From Syntrophobacteraceae bacterium (GTDB lineage: Bacteria; Desulfobacterota; Syntrophobacteria; Syntrophobacterales; Syntrophobacteraceae): 43,775 bases of DNA. This document shows, in pieces, positions 33,701-42,892 of this stretch. The translations under genes were made by a program, and so were the position numbers. Position 1 is the first letter of the stretch, and each line of letters begins with the position of its first letter. The notes below the pieces were generated by a model. It was not told the DNA's origin and did no database searches. It saw nothing but the letters and a program-made list of their open reading frames with translations. The DNA lies in the NCBI GenBank assembly GCA_003566995.1, contig PXBG01000050.1:1-43775 (forward strand). Reading direction: 5' to 3'.

Positions 33701-36700
33701 GGGTTTTGTGTTTTTCTCCAAAGCAACCACTCCTGCCATTTTTCTTCGAGCTGTCCGTGAGAGACTTTCATTTTCGTTTTTACTTCAGGTGCAAAGGTCC
33801 TCACCTTCAATTCCTCGAGGATCCACCGGTATTGGAAAATGATCTCGCGGGATTCGGCGGATGATTCCCTATGGGAAGCCTCCATTTCCTCACAGCGCTC
33901 CAAATGAAGCATGATCTGCTTTTCCTTGAGTAAATCTTTTTCGGGAGCCGCGTAGGCCCTTTCGCTTCGAATGCGCAACCCCTTGAGAAGACGGGGAAGT
34001 TCACGGATCTGCTCCCTTCGATAATGGTCCAAAAAGTCGGCAGGCACAAGCTTTTTCACTTCATCCATGATGAGAGCAATGCGCTCCCCGGCCAACCCCT
34101 TGCCCCCGGCCGTGGCCTTGAAGCGCTCGAGAGCTGACCTGGCAAGGTGGCGCTCCTCAATGACGGGAAAAACCTCTTGAATCAACTCTGCGCTCAAGGC
34201 GCCCAAACGGCCTCTCAACCGCTTCACGTTGGTTTCAAACTTTGCACCGTCCAGCTCCTGCGGCCCGTGCAATTGAAAAATTTCCCTCAAAAGATAATTT
34301 TGCAGCTTCTCATTGGCCAGAGCCCTGGAACCCATGAAAAACAAAAATGGGCCCATGTCCTCGGGAAAAACCCATGCCTTCCTGAGCTGCTTCAACTCAC
34401 TGGCAAAGACAGACCTGTAAAGGGCCATGAGGCCTTCCTGCGTTGCTTTCCGGGCCTCCAGGGGATCCTCGAACAGGCGCAGGGCGACCTTGTCTTCCTC
34501 CGCCACCAACCCCGAATGGGCATGATGCACGATCCCCAGGCTATCAGTTCCCAGTTCCACGCGCTGTGGAATTCCTGTCAAATGGGCCGTGTCAACGCTT
34601 TCCCTTTCCCGGTCCCGGCGAGCCTTTTCCCAGAGGGGACTCTTTTCCTGTCCCTGCACGTTGAGCTTCCTGATCTCCTCAAAATCACGCCCGGCGCCCA
34701 AAACATTTCCCTTCGAATTCACCGCCTTGAACCTCAGCCGCAAGTGGGGGGGCAGTTCTTCCTCATTCCAGGCGTCCAATGGCACCCGAACCCGGAAGTG
34801 TTCACCTATGAGGCGGCTCAGCTGGACGAACAGGTCTCCCTCGCGGTACTCCAGAAGAGCCGCAAGGCGCCCGGCTGTCTCCGATACGGGCACCAGCTGC
34901 TTTCTCACATTTTTGGGCAGAGACTTGAGCAAAAGGGTCACTTTTTCAGGGAGAAGGCCCGGAACAAGCCACCCGAAAAATGACTTTTCCAGCTGGGGAA
35001 GGAGGTGCACGGGAACCACCACCGTCACTCCGTCCTCGTCCGTTCCCGGCTGGAAGCAGTACTCCAGGGGCAGAGTCTGCTCCCCCATGACGAGGGCGTC
35101 GGGGAACTGTTCGAGACATTCCAGGTTCACCCGGGTGCGGAGCAAATCTTCCTCGGTCATGCGCAGGAAAGCGTCACCGCCCTTATCTTTGAGAAAACGG
35201 TCAAATGAGCGCAGGTCTGAGAAATGAGGGATTCTGCCGTCGTAAAAATCAAAAAGGGCCTCATCGTCCAGGAGAAGATCCCGCCGCCTTGTCTTGTTCT
35301 CCACATCTTCAAGCCGGGCCATGAGGCGCCGGTTGTGTTCCAGGAAGCCATAACGCGGAGGCAGGTCCCCCTCCACCAGGGCAGAGCGGATGAAGATTTC
35401 ACGGGCATCCCCGGGATTGATTCTCCCGTAATTCACTCTTCTGCCCTCCACGATGGGCAGCCCGTAGAGAGTGACTTTTTCCAGGGCCACCACCTGCCCC
35501 CTTCTCCTTTCCCAGTGAGGTTCCGAATGGGTGTGTCGGCACAAATGGGCTCCCAGTTCCTCCAGCCAGGAAGGTTCGATGTTGGCGATGGTCCTCGCAA
35601 AAAGGCGGGAGGTCTGTACCTGTTCCGCAGCCACGATCCAGCTTCCGGCCTTACGGAAGACTCCCGACCCGGGAAAGACCATGAGCTGGCGGTTGCGAAT
35701 TCCCACGTAAAGATTCTTGTCCTTGCGCATGGCCAGATGGCTCAGGTAACCGCTCACCACAGAGCGATGAACGGAGTCATAGGAAGCGGGGTGTTCATTC
35801 CATTCAAAGCCGCCCAGCTCATTGAGGATGTCGGAAATTTCCTCCTCAATGTCGCGCCATTCGCGCACACGTCTGTAAGAAACGAAATTTTCCTTGCAAA
35901 ACTTGCGCATTTTAGCCCAGCTGGCAAACCTGGAGGGGGAAGATGGGGACTTCTCTTTGGGAGGCCCACTCCCTCCGGGGTTCACTTCCTCCTGCCGATC
36001 CCTTTCAGATTCATCCCCCCATGGAGATTTCCAGAAAGTGTTCCAGATTTTCAGAAGGGAAACAAAATCTGAACGTGGATCCTTGAACCGGGCATGAGCC
36101 TGATCCGCCTGGGCCTCCAGCTCCAGGGGCCGTTCCCGGCAGTCCTGTATGCTCAGGGCTGCTGCAAGGATGACCACTTCCCGCAAAGCCCCCTCATGGC
36201 GGGCTTGAATGATCATTCGGGACAACCTTGGATCCAGGGGAAGCCTGGCCATGGTCCGGCCAACAGGGGTGATTTTGCGGTTCCTGTCCACAGCCCCCAG
36301 TTCCGTGAGGACCGCGAACCCGTCCTTCACAGCTGCGGAAGAGGGGGGATCGATGAAAGGAAAATCCACCACATTTCCCAGTTTGAGATGAAGCATGCGC
36401 AGGATGACTTCAGCCAGATTGGACCGCTGAATTTCCGGTGGCGTGTGAGGGGGGCGATTGAAATAGTCGTCCTCCGAGTAGAGGCGAATGCAGATTCCCG
36501 CCTTGACCCGGCCGCAACGGCCTTTTCGCTGATTGGCGCTGGCCTGTGAAATGGGAACCACGGGAAGCCCCTGAGTGCGGGAGCGGGGATTGTATTGAGA
36601 AATACGGGCCAGTCCCGTGTCGATCACATAGCGGATGCGGGGAATGGTGATGGACGTTTCCGCCACGTTGGTGGCCACGACGATTTTTTCTTCCGCCGTA

Positions 36701-37581
36701 TCCTGAAACACCCGCTGCTGTTCCGAGGCGGTGAGGCGCCCGAAAAGAGGCAGCACGAGGGTGTTGAAATAGCTTTTTTCCTCCAGCCGCTGAACCGTTT
36801 CACGGATATCGCTTTCCGTGGGCATGAAAATGAGCACATCTCCCCGCGACTCAGCGTCCCTGCGTCCCTTGAGGAGATCCAGGCACGCCAGGGCCTGGTC
36901 GATGTGTCCTCCTTCTCCCTCGTCCCCGGCCAAAACCTCAGGGGGCCGGTGCCACACTTCAACGGGATAGGTTCTCCCTGAAACCTCAATGATGGGGGCA
37001 TGGTCAAAGGCGGCGGAAAATTTTTCAGGGTCGATGGTCGCCGACGTGATGATCACTTTCAGGTCCGGACGGCGGGGAAGGATTCGCTTGATGAGCCCCA
37101 GGAGAAAATCGATGTTGAGTGTCCTCTCGTGGGCTTCGTCAATGATGAGAGTGTCATAACCCCGGAAAAGCCGGTCCCTCTGAGCTTCAGCCAGAAGGAT
37201 GCCGTCGGTCATGAACTTGATGCGCGTCTGCCGGGCCGTGCGGTCCTGAAAGCGTATCTTGTGACCCACAAGGGCAGTGTTCCCGGGACCGAGCTCTTCC
37301 GACACACGGTTGGCAAGGGTGATGGCAGCGATTCTTCGGGGTTGTGTGCAGCCGATGATTCCCTGTTGCCCATGGCCCGATTCCAGGCAGATTTTGGGCA
37401 ATTGAGTGCTCTTGCCTGACCCCGTCTCCCCCGTGACCACCAGGACCTGATTTTCGAGAAAAGCCCGAAGGATCTCCTCTTTCTTGTGCGTGATGGGAAG
37501 TTCGCCAGGATAGGTGACGGGAATGATTTTTCGCTGCGGGCCTTTGTAAAAGCTGGATTTAGCCGTGGAAGAAAAATTCAT
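33697..37581 (-). CDS. hrpA: HrpA-type DEAH-box RNA helicase
   Basis: 1294 residues from the ATG at 37581, full length for the family. The helicase core shows GETGSGKSTQLPKI (motif I), IIDEAHERTLNIDF (DEAH), TSATIDPEKF, VATNVAETSITIP and QRKGRCGRV. The long C-terminal DUF3418 region contains PVHLLPQLEKSFFGWLVPG. In E. coli it acts on mRNA, and later work ties it to rescue of stalled or collided ribosomes. A TTG at 37635 could add 18 residues. It is first of a three-gene unit with the Nudix-like gene and the small hypothetical. Confidence 0.94.
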   Translation of the reverse strand: MNFSSTAKSSFYKGPQRKIIPVTYPGELPITHKKEEILRAFLENQVLVVTGETGSGKSTQLPKICLESGHGQQGIIGCTQPRRIAAITLANRVSEELGPGNTALVGHKIRFQDRTARQTRIKFMTDGILLAEAQRDRLFRGYDTLIIDEAHERTLNIDFLLGLIKRILPRRPDLKVIITSATIDPEKFSAAFDHAPIIEVSGRTYPVEVWHRPPEVLAGDEGEGGHIDQALACLDLLKGRRDAESRGDVLIFMPTESDIRETVQRLEEKSYFNTLVLPLFGRLTASEQQRVFQDTAEEKIVVATNVAETSITIPRIRYVIDTGLARISQYNPRSRTQGLPVVPISQASANQRKGRCGRVKAGICIRLYSEDDYFNRPPHTPPEIQRSNLAEVILRMLHLKLGNVVDFPFIDPPSSAAVKDGFAVLTELGAVDRNRKITPVGRTMARLPLDPRLSRMIIQARHEGALREVVILAAALSIQDCRERPLELEAQADQAHARFKDPRSDFVSLLKIWNTFWKSPWGDESERDRQEEVNPGGSGPPKEKSPSSPSRFASWAKMRKFCKENFVSYRRVREWRDIEEEISDILNELGGFEWNEHPASYDSVHRSVVSGYLSHLAMRKDKNLYVGIRNRQLMVFPGSGVFRKAGSWIVAAEQVQTSRLFARTIANIEPSWLEELGAHLCRHTHSEPHWERRRGQVVALEKVTLYGLPIVEGRRVNYGRINPGDAREIFIRSALVEGDLPPRYGFLEHNRRLMARLEDVENKTRRRDLLLDDEALFDFYDGRIPHFSDLRSFDRFLKDKGGDAFLRMTEEDLLRTRVNLECLEQFPDALVMGEQTLPLEYCFQPGTDEDGVTVVVPVHLLPQLEKSFFGWLVPGLLPEKVTLLLKSLPKNVRKQLVPVSETAGRLAALLEYREGDLFVQLSRLIGEHFRVRVPLDAWNEEELPPHLRLRFKAVNSKGNVLGAGRDFEEIRKLNVQGQEKSPLWEKARRDRERESVDTAHLTGIPQRVELGTDSLGIVHHAHSGLVAEEDKVALRLFEDPLEARKATQEGLMALYRSVFASELKQLRKAWVFPEDMGPFLFFMGSRALANEKLQNYLLREIFQLHGPQELDGAKFETNVKRLRGRLGALSAELIQEVFPVIEERHLARSALERFKATAGGKGLAGERIALIMDEVKKLVPADFLDHYRREQIRELPRLLKGLRIRSERAYAAPEKDLLKEKQIMLHLERCEEMEASHRESSAESREIIFQYRWILEELKVRTFAPEVKTKMKVSHGQLEEKWQEWLLWRKTQNP

Positions 37582-37710
37582 GGAATCGATTGGAAAACAT
37601 CTCCTGAAAACTGTGATTGAAATGAGACGGTTCAAAACTTCAAATCAAAACAATATTAACCCATTCTGTACACAAAACCACACCTGATCGATGGCTGTAA
37701 ATGTTGAGAG

Positions 37711-37739
37711 ATCTTTACAAATCTCCATAGCTGTGTCAA
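37711..37739 (-). promoter_or_regulatory. Candidate promoter of hrpA
   Basis: On the minus strand a perfect TTGACA (37739-37734) is followed after 17 nt by AAAGAT (37716-37711), only three of six. A GAGAT/ATCTC dyad at 37708-37725 overlaps the spacer and -10. The punA promoter must lie in the same 216-nt divergent gap. Confidence 0.4.
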
Positions 37740-37797
37740 TTCTCTCCCTCAACCCCCTTTCGCCAAATGCCGCATCATGCCAAGGAGAACGTGCATC

Positions 37798-38622
37798 ATG
37801 GAGGAATTCCGAAAAAGAGTGGAGGAAGCCACCCGCTTCGTGCGCGCCCCAATGAAGATTTCTCCCAAAATGGGCCTCATTCTCGGAACGGGCCTCGGCG
37901 GAATCGTGGAGGCCATGGAGGAAACCACAGTCATCCCCTATGAAGAGATTCCCCATTTTCCCCGCAGCACCGTGGCCAGCCATGCAGGGTGTCTCGTGTC
38001 AGGGGTCTGGGGGGAACAGCGGGTCCTGGCCATGCAGGGAAGGTTTCACCTTTATGAAGGCTACAGCCCCCTGGAAATCTCTTTTCCCATAAGGGTCATG
38101 CAAACCCTTGGCATTGACACCCTTTTCATCTCCAACGCAGCAGGGGGCCTCAACCCCAATTTCAAGGGGGGAGAACTCATGCTCATCACCGACCACATCA
38201 ACTTCACGGGGCAAAATCCCTTGCTGGGGCCCAACGTGGACGACTGGGGAGACCGCTTTCCCGACATGACCGCACCCTATTGCAGGATTTTGCAGCAAAA
38301 GGCGATCCATGGAGCCCTGGATTTGGGAATGACCCTCCAGCGGGGCGTTTATGTGGGTGTGCCGGGACCCAGCATGGAAACAGCTGCTGAAACCCGCTTT
38401 CTGCGCAACATGGGCGCCGACGCCGTGGGAATGTCCACCATCATGGAGGTGATCACGGCGGCGCATGCGGGCATGAAAGTCCTGGGCATTTCGGCCATCA
38501 GCAATGTGAACCTTCCCGATCGCTACCTGCCCGCCCCCCTGAAGGAAGTCATCGCCACAGCGGAAAAAGCCGGAAAAAACATGGCATTGCTCCTGGAACA
38601 CATTCTGCCGAAGCTCCCATGA
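37798..38622 (+). CDS. Purine nucleoside phosphorylase, trimeric type
   Basis: 274 residues from the ATG at 37798, with AAGGAG 10 nt upstream; an upstream ATG at 37777 is less likely. It phosphorolyses purine nucleosides to base and ribose-1-phosphate. Motifs: MGLILGTGLGGIVE, AMQGRFHLYEGYSPLE, ISNAAGGLNPNFKGGELM and VPGPSMETAAETRFLRNMG. The Glu in PSMETAAE and Asn in AISNVN are the residues that favour 6-oxopurines (inosine, guanosine), not adenine. It precedes two MTA/SAH-deaminase paralogs; methylthioinosine made by them would fit this specificity. Confidence 0.88.
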   Translation: MEEFRKRVEEATRFVRAPMKISPKMGLILGTGLGGIVEAMEETTVIPYEEIPHFPRSTVASHAGCLVSGVWGEQRVLAMQGRFHLYEGYSPLEISFPIRVMQTLGIDTLFISNAAGGLNPNFKGGELMLITDHINFTGQNPLLGPNVDDWGDRFPDMTAPYCRILQQKAIHGALDLGMTLQRGVYVGVPGPSMETAAETRFLRNMGADAVGMSTIMEVITAAHAGMKVLGISAISNVNLPDRYLPAPLKEVIATAEKAGKNMALLLEHILPKLP

Positions 38623-38683
38623 CCCGGCATGCGCTGCCACCCGAAACAGGGTGCCCTGCGATCATCACAAGGATATTTCTGAC

Positions 38684-40021
38684 ATGAACGAGCCCAAAGA
38701 CTCCCGCAACATCACAGAGGTGGATCTGCTCCTCATCAATGGCCATGTGGTCACGCTCAACGACCGGGACGAAAGGCATCCTCACGGCGCCGTGGCCATC
38801 CGCGGGGAGAAAATCTTCGCCGTGGGGTCCTGTGAAGCTGTTCAGGAAAGTGTGAACGCACGCAGGACTCTCGACGTCACGGGCTGTGTGGTGCTGCCGG
38901 GCCTCATCAACAGCCACACCCATGCAGCCATGACCCTCTTCCGGGGCCTCGCCGATGACCTGCCCCTCATGGACTGGCTTCAGAAACACGTTTTCCCTGC
39001 AGAACAGAAGCTCACAGAGGACTGGGTTTACCGGGGGACCCTTCTCGCCTGCGCCGAAATGATCCGTTCAGGCACCACCACCTTTTGCGACATGTACCTC
39101 TTCGAACACAAGGTGGCGGAAGCCGCGAGCCATGCGGGGATGAGGGCCCTCGTGGGCGAGGTGCTCTACGACTTCCCATCGCCCAACTACGGGCCCTGGG
39201 AAAATGGCCTCAAACACACGGAAGAGCTCATCAGGGCATGGCAGAAAGACCCCCTGGTGCGCATAGCGGTGGAACCTCACGCCCTCTACACATGTTCTCC
39301 GGACCTTCTCAAAAAGTGCTTTGCCCTGGCGGAAAAATACGATGTGCCCGTCATCACTCACCTTTCCGAAACCCAGTCGGAGGTGGACCAGATCCTGGAG
39401 CAATATGGCTGTCGTCCCGTGGTGCACCTCGAAAACCTGGGACTCCTCTCTTCCAGGCTCATCGCCGACCACTGCGTGGCGCTCCATGAGAGCGACATGG
39501 AACTCCTGGCCCGCAGATCTGTCCGTGTGGTCCACAATCCCGAAAGCAACATGAAGCTCGCCTCGGGCATCGCCCCCGTACCGCAACTCCTGTCCATGGG
39601 GATTCCCGTGGCCTTGGGCACGGACGGCTGCGCCAGCAACAACGATCTCGATCTTTTCGGCGAAATGGATACCTGCGCCAAGCTCCACAAGGTTTCATCC
39701 CTCGACCCAACGGCCATGCCCGCCCTCACCGTGCTGCACATGGCCACTCGAAACGGGGCCAAGGCTCTCGGCCTGGAAAACCAGGTGGGAGAATTGAGTC
39801 CAGGGAAACTGGCGGACGTCATCGTGGTGGACTTTCAAAAACCTCACCTGACCCCCGTCTATGATCCCGTGAGCCACCTGGTGTATGCAGCGCGGGGAGC
39901 GGATGTTTCCCATTCCATCATTCACGGGCGAGTGGTCATGGAAGACAGGCAACTGAAAACTCTGGACTTTGAGGAAATCGCCGGTCATGCCAGGCAATTC
40001 GCGCGTCTCATCACATCATGA
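38684..40021 (+). CDS. mtaD: MTA/SAH deaminase-family amidohydrolase (first paralog)
   Basis: 445 residues of the amidohydrolase family that deaminates 5'-methylthioadenosine or S-adenosylhomocysteine. Metal-site residues are intact: INSHTHAAM (HxH), VITHLSETQSEVD (His), LIADHCVAL (His) and LGTDGCASNNDLD (Asp). Substrate specificity within the family is not settled by sequence; guanine, chlorohydrolase-like or other substrates remain possible. AAGGAT about 10 nt upstream supports the ATG at 38684 over a GTG at 38651. It lies 61 nt after the phosphorylase and overlaps its paralog. Confidence 0.87.
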   Translation: MNEPKDSRNITEVDLLLINGHVVTLNDRDERHPHGAVAIRGEKIFAVGSCEAVQESVNARRTLDVTGCVVLPGLINSHTHAAMTLFRGLADDLPLMDWLQKHVFPAEQKLTEDWVYRGTLLACAEMIRSGTTTFCDMYLFEHKVAEAASHAGMRALVGEVLYDFPSPNYGPWENGLKHTEELIRAWQKDPLVRIAVEPHALYTCSPDLLKKCFALAEKYDVPVITHLSETQSEVDQILEQYGCRPVVHLENLGLLSSRLIADHCVALHESDMELLARRSVRVVHNPESNMKLASGIAPVPQLLSMGIPVALGTDGCASNNDLDLFGEMDTCAKLHKVSSLDPTAMPALTVLHMATRNGAKALGLENQVGELSPGKLADVIVVDFQKPHLTPVYDPVSHLVYAARGADVSHSIIHGRVVMEDRQLKTLDFEEIAGHARQFARLITS

Positions 40022-41366
40022 CTCCAAGGGAAAAGAACGCCCCACCGTCGACTGGCTTCTTCACAGTGCAGACTGGATCGTCACCTGCGACGACAGCATG
40101 ACCTGTTTTCAGGACGGAGCCATCGCCATTGAGAAAGACACCCTCGTGGGCGTCGGCCCTTCCAAAGAGATTCAAGACAATTTTGCGGCGCTTCGGGAAA
40201 TGGACATGAAAGGCTTTCTGCTGGCGCCCGGGCTTGTGAACACCCATGTGCACGGAGCCATGAGCTGCTTTCGGGGCCTGGCTGATGACCTGCCCCTGGA
40301 CCAATGGCTTTTTGAGGTCATTTTTCCCGCCGAGGCGAATCATGTGAATCAGGATCTGGTGTACTGGGGAACCCTTCTCTCCATTGCAGAGATGCTCAAA
40401 AACGGAATCACCACCTTTTGCGACGGCTACTTTTTCGAGGAGGCCGCAGCGCAAGCGGCTCTCCAATCGGGCGCCCGGGCTGTTCTGGGCCAGGGGATTC
40501 TGGATTTCCCCACACCGGATCAGCACGATCCAGGCCGTTTTCGGGAAAGAGCCGAGACTTTTCTCAAAGACTTTCCTCATGGACACGACCGGATCCAGCC
40601 GTCCCTTTTCTGCCACGCCCCCTATACCTGCAGGGGCGAGACCCTCAAGTGGGTCAAAAGCCTGTGCCGGGAAGCAGGGATCCTCTTTCAGGTCCACCTT
40701 TCGGAAACGCGGCAGGAAGTGCTGGACCTGAAAAGGGAGCACGGCCTGCCGCCCGTGGAATACCTGGACTCCCTGGGCATTCTGGACGAGCACACCCTCT
40801 GCGCCCACGGCATCTGGGTGAATGCGGAAGAGTCCCTTCTGCTGCAGCAACGGGAAACGGGCATCGCCCACAATGCGGGGAGCAACATGAAACTGGCGGC
40901 AGGAGTGGCTCCAGTCCCCCTTTTTCTCTCCCAGGGTGTGAGGGTGGGACTTGGAACAGATGGCTGTGCCAGCAACAACGGCCTGGACCTTTTTGGAGAA
41001 ATGGATCTCACGGCCAAAGTGCACAAAGCGTTGCGGAAGGACCCGGAGGTGTGTTCCGCCAAACAGGTGCTTCGAATGGCCACAAAGGGAGGCGCTCAGG
41101 TCCTGGGCTTGTCAAGCCGGATTGGAAGCCTGGAAGTCTCCAAGAAAGCGGACCTCATCGCCCTCGACCTCCAATCCCCCCACCTTGTGCCCCTCTACGA
41201 TCCCGTTTCGCATATGGTCTACAGCGCCCGGGGAAGCGACGTATGCCACGTGTGGGTGGATGGGCGGCAGGTGGTTTCCAACGGCAGGGTCTTCAGCTGC
41301 CAACAAAATGAAATCCTTATGAAAATCAATCAAATAACCCGGCAACTGGGCTCCCTTCAATGGTGA
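39987..41366 (+). CDS. MTA/SAH deaminase-family amidohydrolase (second paralog)
   Basis: 459 residues, related to the preceding gene along its whole length and with the same metal-site residues: VNTHVHGAM, FQVHLSETRQEV, TLCAHGIWV and LGTDGCASNNGLDLF. The ATG at 39987 lies inside the first gene, giving a 35-nt out-of-frame overlap; GAGG is about 12 nt before it. A TTG at 39969 is possible. Both paralogs look catalytically complete, so a difference in substrate is more likely than redundancy, though I cannot tell which. The last 20 residues are a polar tail. Confidence 0.83.
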   Translation: MPGNSRVSSHHDSKGKERPTVDWLLHSADWIVTCDDSMTCFQDGAIAIEKDTLVGVGPSKEIQDNFAALREMDMKGFLLAPGLVNTHVHGAMSCFRGLADDLPLDQWLFEVIFPAEANHVNQDLVYWGTLLSIAEMLKNGITTFCDGYFFEEAAAQAALQSGARAVLGQGILDFPTPDQHDPGRFRERAETFLKDFPHGHDRIQPSLFCHAPYTCRGETLKWVKSLCREAGILFQVHLSETRQEVLDLKREHGLPPVEYLDSLGILDEHTLCAHGIWVNAEESLLLQQRETGIAHNAGSNMKLAAGVAPVPLFLSQGVRVGLGTDGCASNNGLDLFGEMDLTAKVHKALRKDPEVCSAKQVLRMATKGGAQVLGLSSRIGSLEVSKKADLIALDLQSPHLVPLYDPVSHMVYSARGSDVCHVWVDGRQVVSNGRVFSCQQNEILMKINQITRQLGSLQW

Positions 41367-41572
41367 CCATGGAGGGCGCGGACAAGGGAACGGTCCCCGT
41401 TTTCTTCCATTCTTTTTCATGGAAAGCACGGGGGCGATCCGATCATCCATGGAGCGTGGAACAAACCCATGGCAGACCTCAATTCTCAAGTGGCATGATC
41501 CTCACAATTCATTTATGATTTATACATTATGCTGTATTTTGAACTGTTTCCGACACTCTAAAGGAGCAAACC

Positions 41573-42640
41573 ATGTCGTCCCCGGATTACTTGAAACCTT
41601 TCATGGAACTGAACAGAGCACTGGGTTATGGGGTTGACCAGGGCAGCGTGATGAACCTCATCGCCAGAAGAATCGTGGAAACCCTCGGCATCAAAGGGTG
41701 CCTCATCAAAACGAAAAGTTCGCCCGCCGGGTCCCTTGAACTGGCCGCAGGTTACGGCCTCAGCGAACTCTTTCTTTTTGCACGGCCTGAAACTCTGGCC
41801 CGAAGCATTTGCTTTCAGCTCCCGGACCAGGTGCGGAGCTTTCCCACCGCCCAAGACTTCGAAGAGGTGGCGGAGCAGGAAGCCATGATGATCGAGGGAA
41901 TCCGTGCCGCAGCCGTTGCCCCCGTTGAAGCGCGCCAGGAGACCATGGGCCTGGTGGCTCTCTTTGCCGATGCACCCCGTGAATTCCACAAGGATGAACT
42001 GGATTTTGCAATCACTTTGGTCACCACGGGCTTCCTGTCTGTTTTCCTGCAGTGGGACCTGGAAAAAGCCGTGGAACGGGAAAGAAGGTATTTCAAAGAT
42101 TTCCATGAAATCAGCAGCGCCATTCACTCTACTCTCACCGTGAACAAAGTCCTGGAACTCGTCGTCTCCAGGCTCACCGAATCCCTGGAAGCGAAAGGCA
42201 GCAGCATTCGTCTGCTTGATCCCAAGACTCAAGAGCTTTACCTTGCTCAATCTCACGGTCTTAGCCAGGAATTTTTACAAAAAGGCACCGTGAACTCCGA
42301 GCGGAGCATCAATGAAAACATGTCGGGCAAAGTGGTCATCGTGGAGGATGTCTACACGGACCCCCGTCTTCAATACCGGCCTGCAGTGATTCAGGAAGGA
42401 ATTCGCAAGATACTCTCCGTCCCCCTCACGGTGCGCAAGAAAGTGATTGGAGTTCTTCGAATCTACTCGGGAGAAAGACCGTCATTCACGGACCAGGAGA
42501 TCCAGTTCGCTCAGCTGATCGCACAGCATTGCGCCCTGGCCATGGACAATGCCAAGCTTTACCAGAGAATGAAGTACGAATATCAGCAGCTTCTCATCGA
42601 TTTCGGTTATGAAGGCAGCAATGAACCCATCAGATCCTGA
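41573..42640 (+). CDS. Double GAF-domain sensory protein
   Basis: 355 residues with two GAF-like domains, at about 15-165 (MNLIARRIVETLGIKGCLI, GLVALFADAPREFHKDELDFA) and about 185-340 (LTVNKVLELVVSRLTESLEA, SVPLTVRKKVIGVLRIYSG, FTDQEIQFAQLIAQHCALAMDN). A helical linker with EKAVERERRYFKDF joins them. No output domain (kinase, EAL, HTH) is attached, so it probably passes a signal by contact. The ligand is not predictable. AAGGAG 6 nt before the ATG supports the start. It seems to be its own unit after a 206-nt gap. Confidence 0.85.
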   Translation: MSSPDYLKPFMELNRALGYGVDQGSVMNLIARRIVETLGIKGCLIKTKSSPAGSLELAAGYGLSELFLFARPETLARSICFQLPDQVRSFPTAQDFEEVAEQEAMMIEGIRAAAVAPVEARQETMGLVALFADAPREFHKDELDFAITLVTTGFLSVFLQWDLEKAVERERRYFKDFHEISSAIHSTLTVNKVLELVVSRLTESLEAKGSSIRLLDPKTQELYLAQSHGLSQEFLQKGTVNSERSINENMSGKVVIVEDVYTDPRLQYRPAVIQEGIRKILSVPLTVRKKVIGVLRIYSGERPSFTDQEIQFAQLIAQHCALAMDNAKLYQRMKYEYQQLLIDFGYEGSNEPIRS

Positions 42641-42758
42641 AAAATCCCTGTGTGGAGTTCTCCCCCATTGTGCGGGATACAGGCGTCCGGGCTTTGAGCC
42701 GGCTGCTCTTATGAAAAGCCTGAAAGCGACAATTGCTGTCATCCTAAAATAGGGAAAA

Positions 42759-42777
42759 AGGGGCGTGCACCGCCCCT
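42759..42777 (-). other. GC-rich hairpin with T run on minus strand
   Basis: AGGGGCG (42759-42765) pairs with CGCCCCT (42771-42777) around a five-base loop. On the minus strand the stem is followed by a run of five T residues, a terminator shape, yet the genes on both sides are on the plus strand. It might end a minus-strand transcript coming from beyond 43648. Confidence 0.45.
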
Positions 42778-42892
42778 GAAACCATTCCTTCCGTCCTGCA
42801 GGGGGGAAAACTGAACTCCCATCACTCTTGAGGATTGCCAAAACAAACACCGGCCACAATGGACGGGAATCCACTCCGGAACGAGGTCATCC

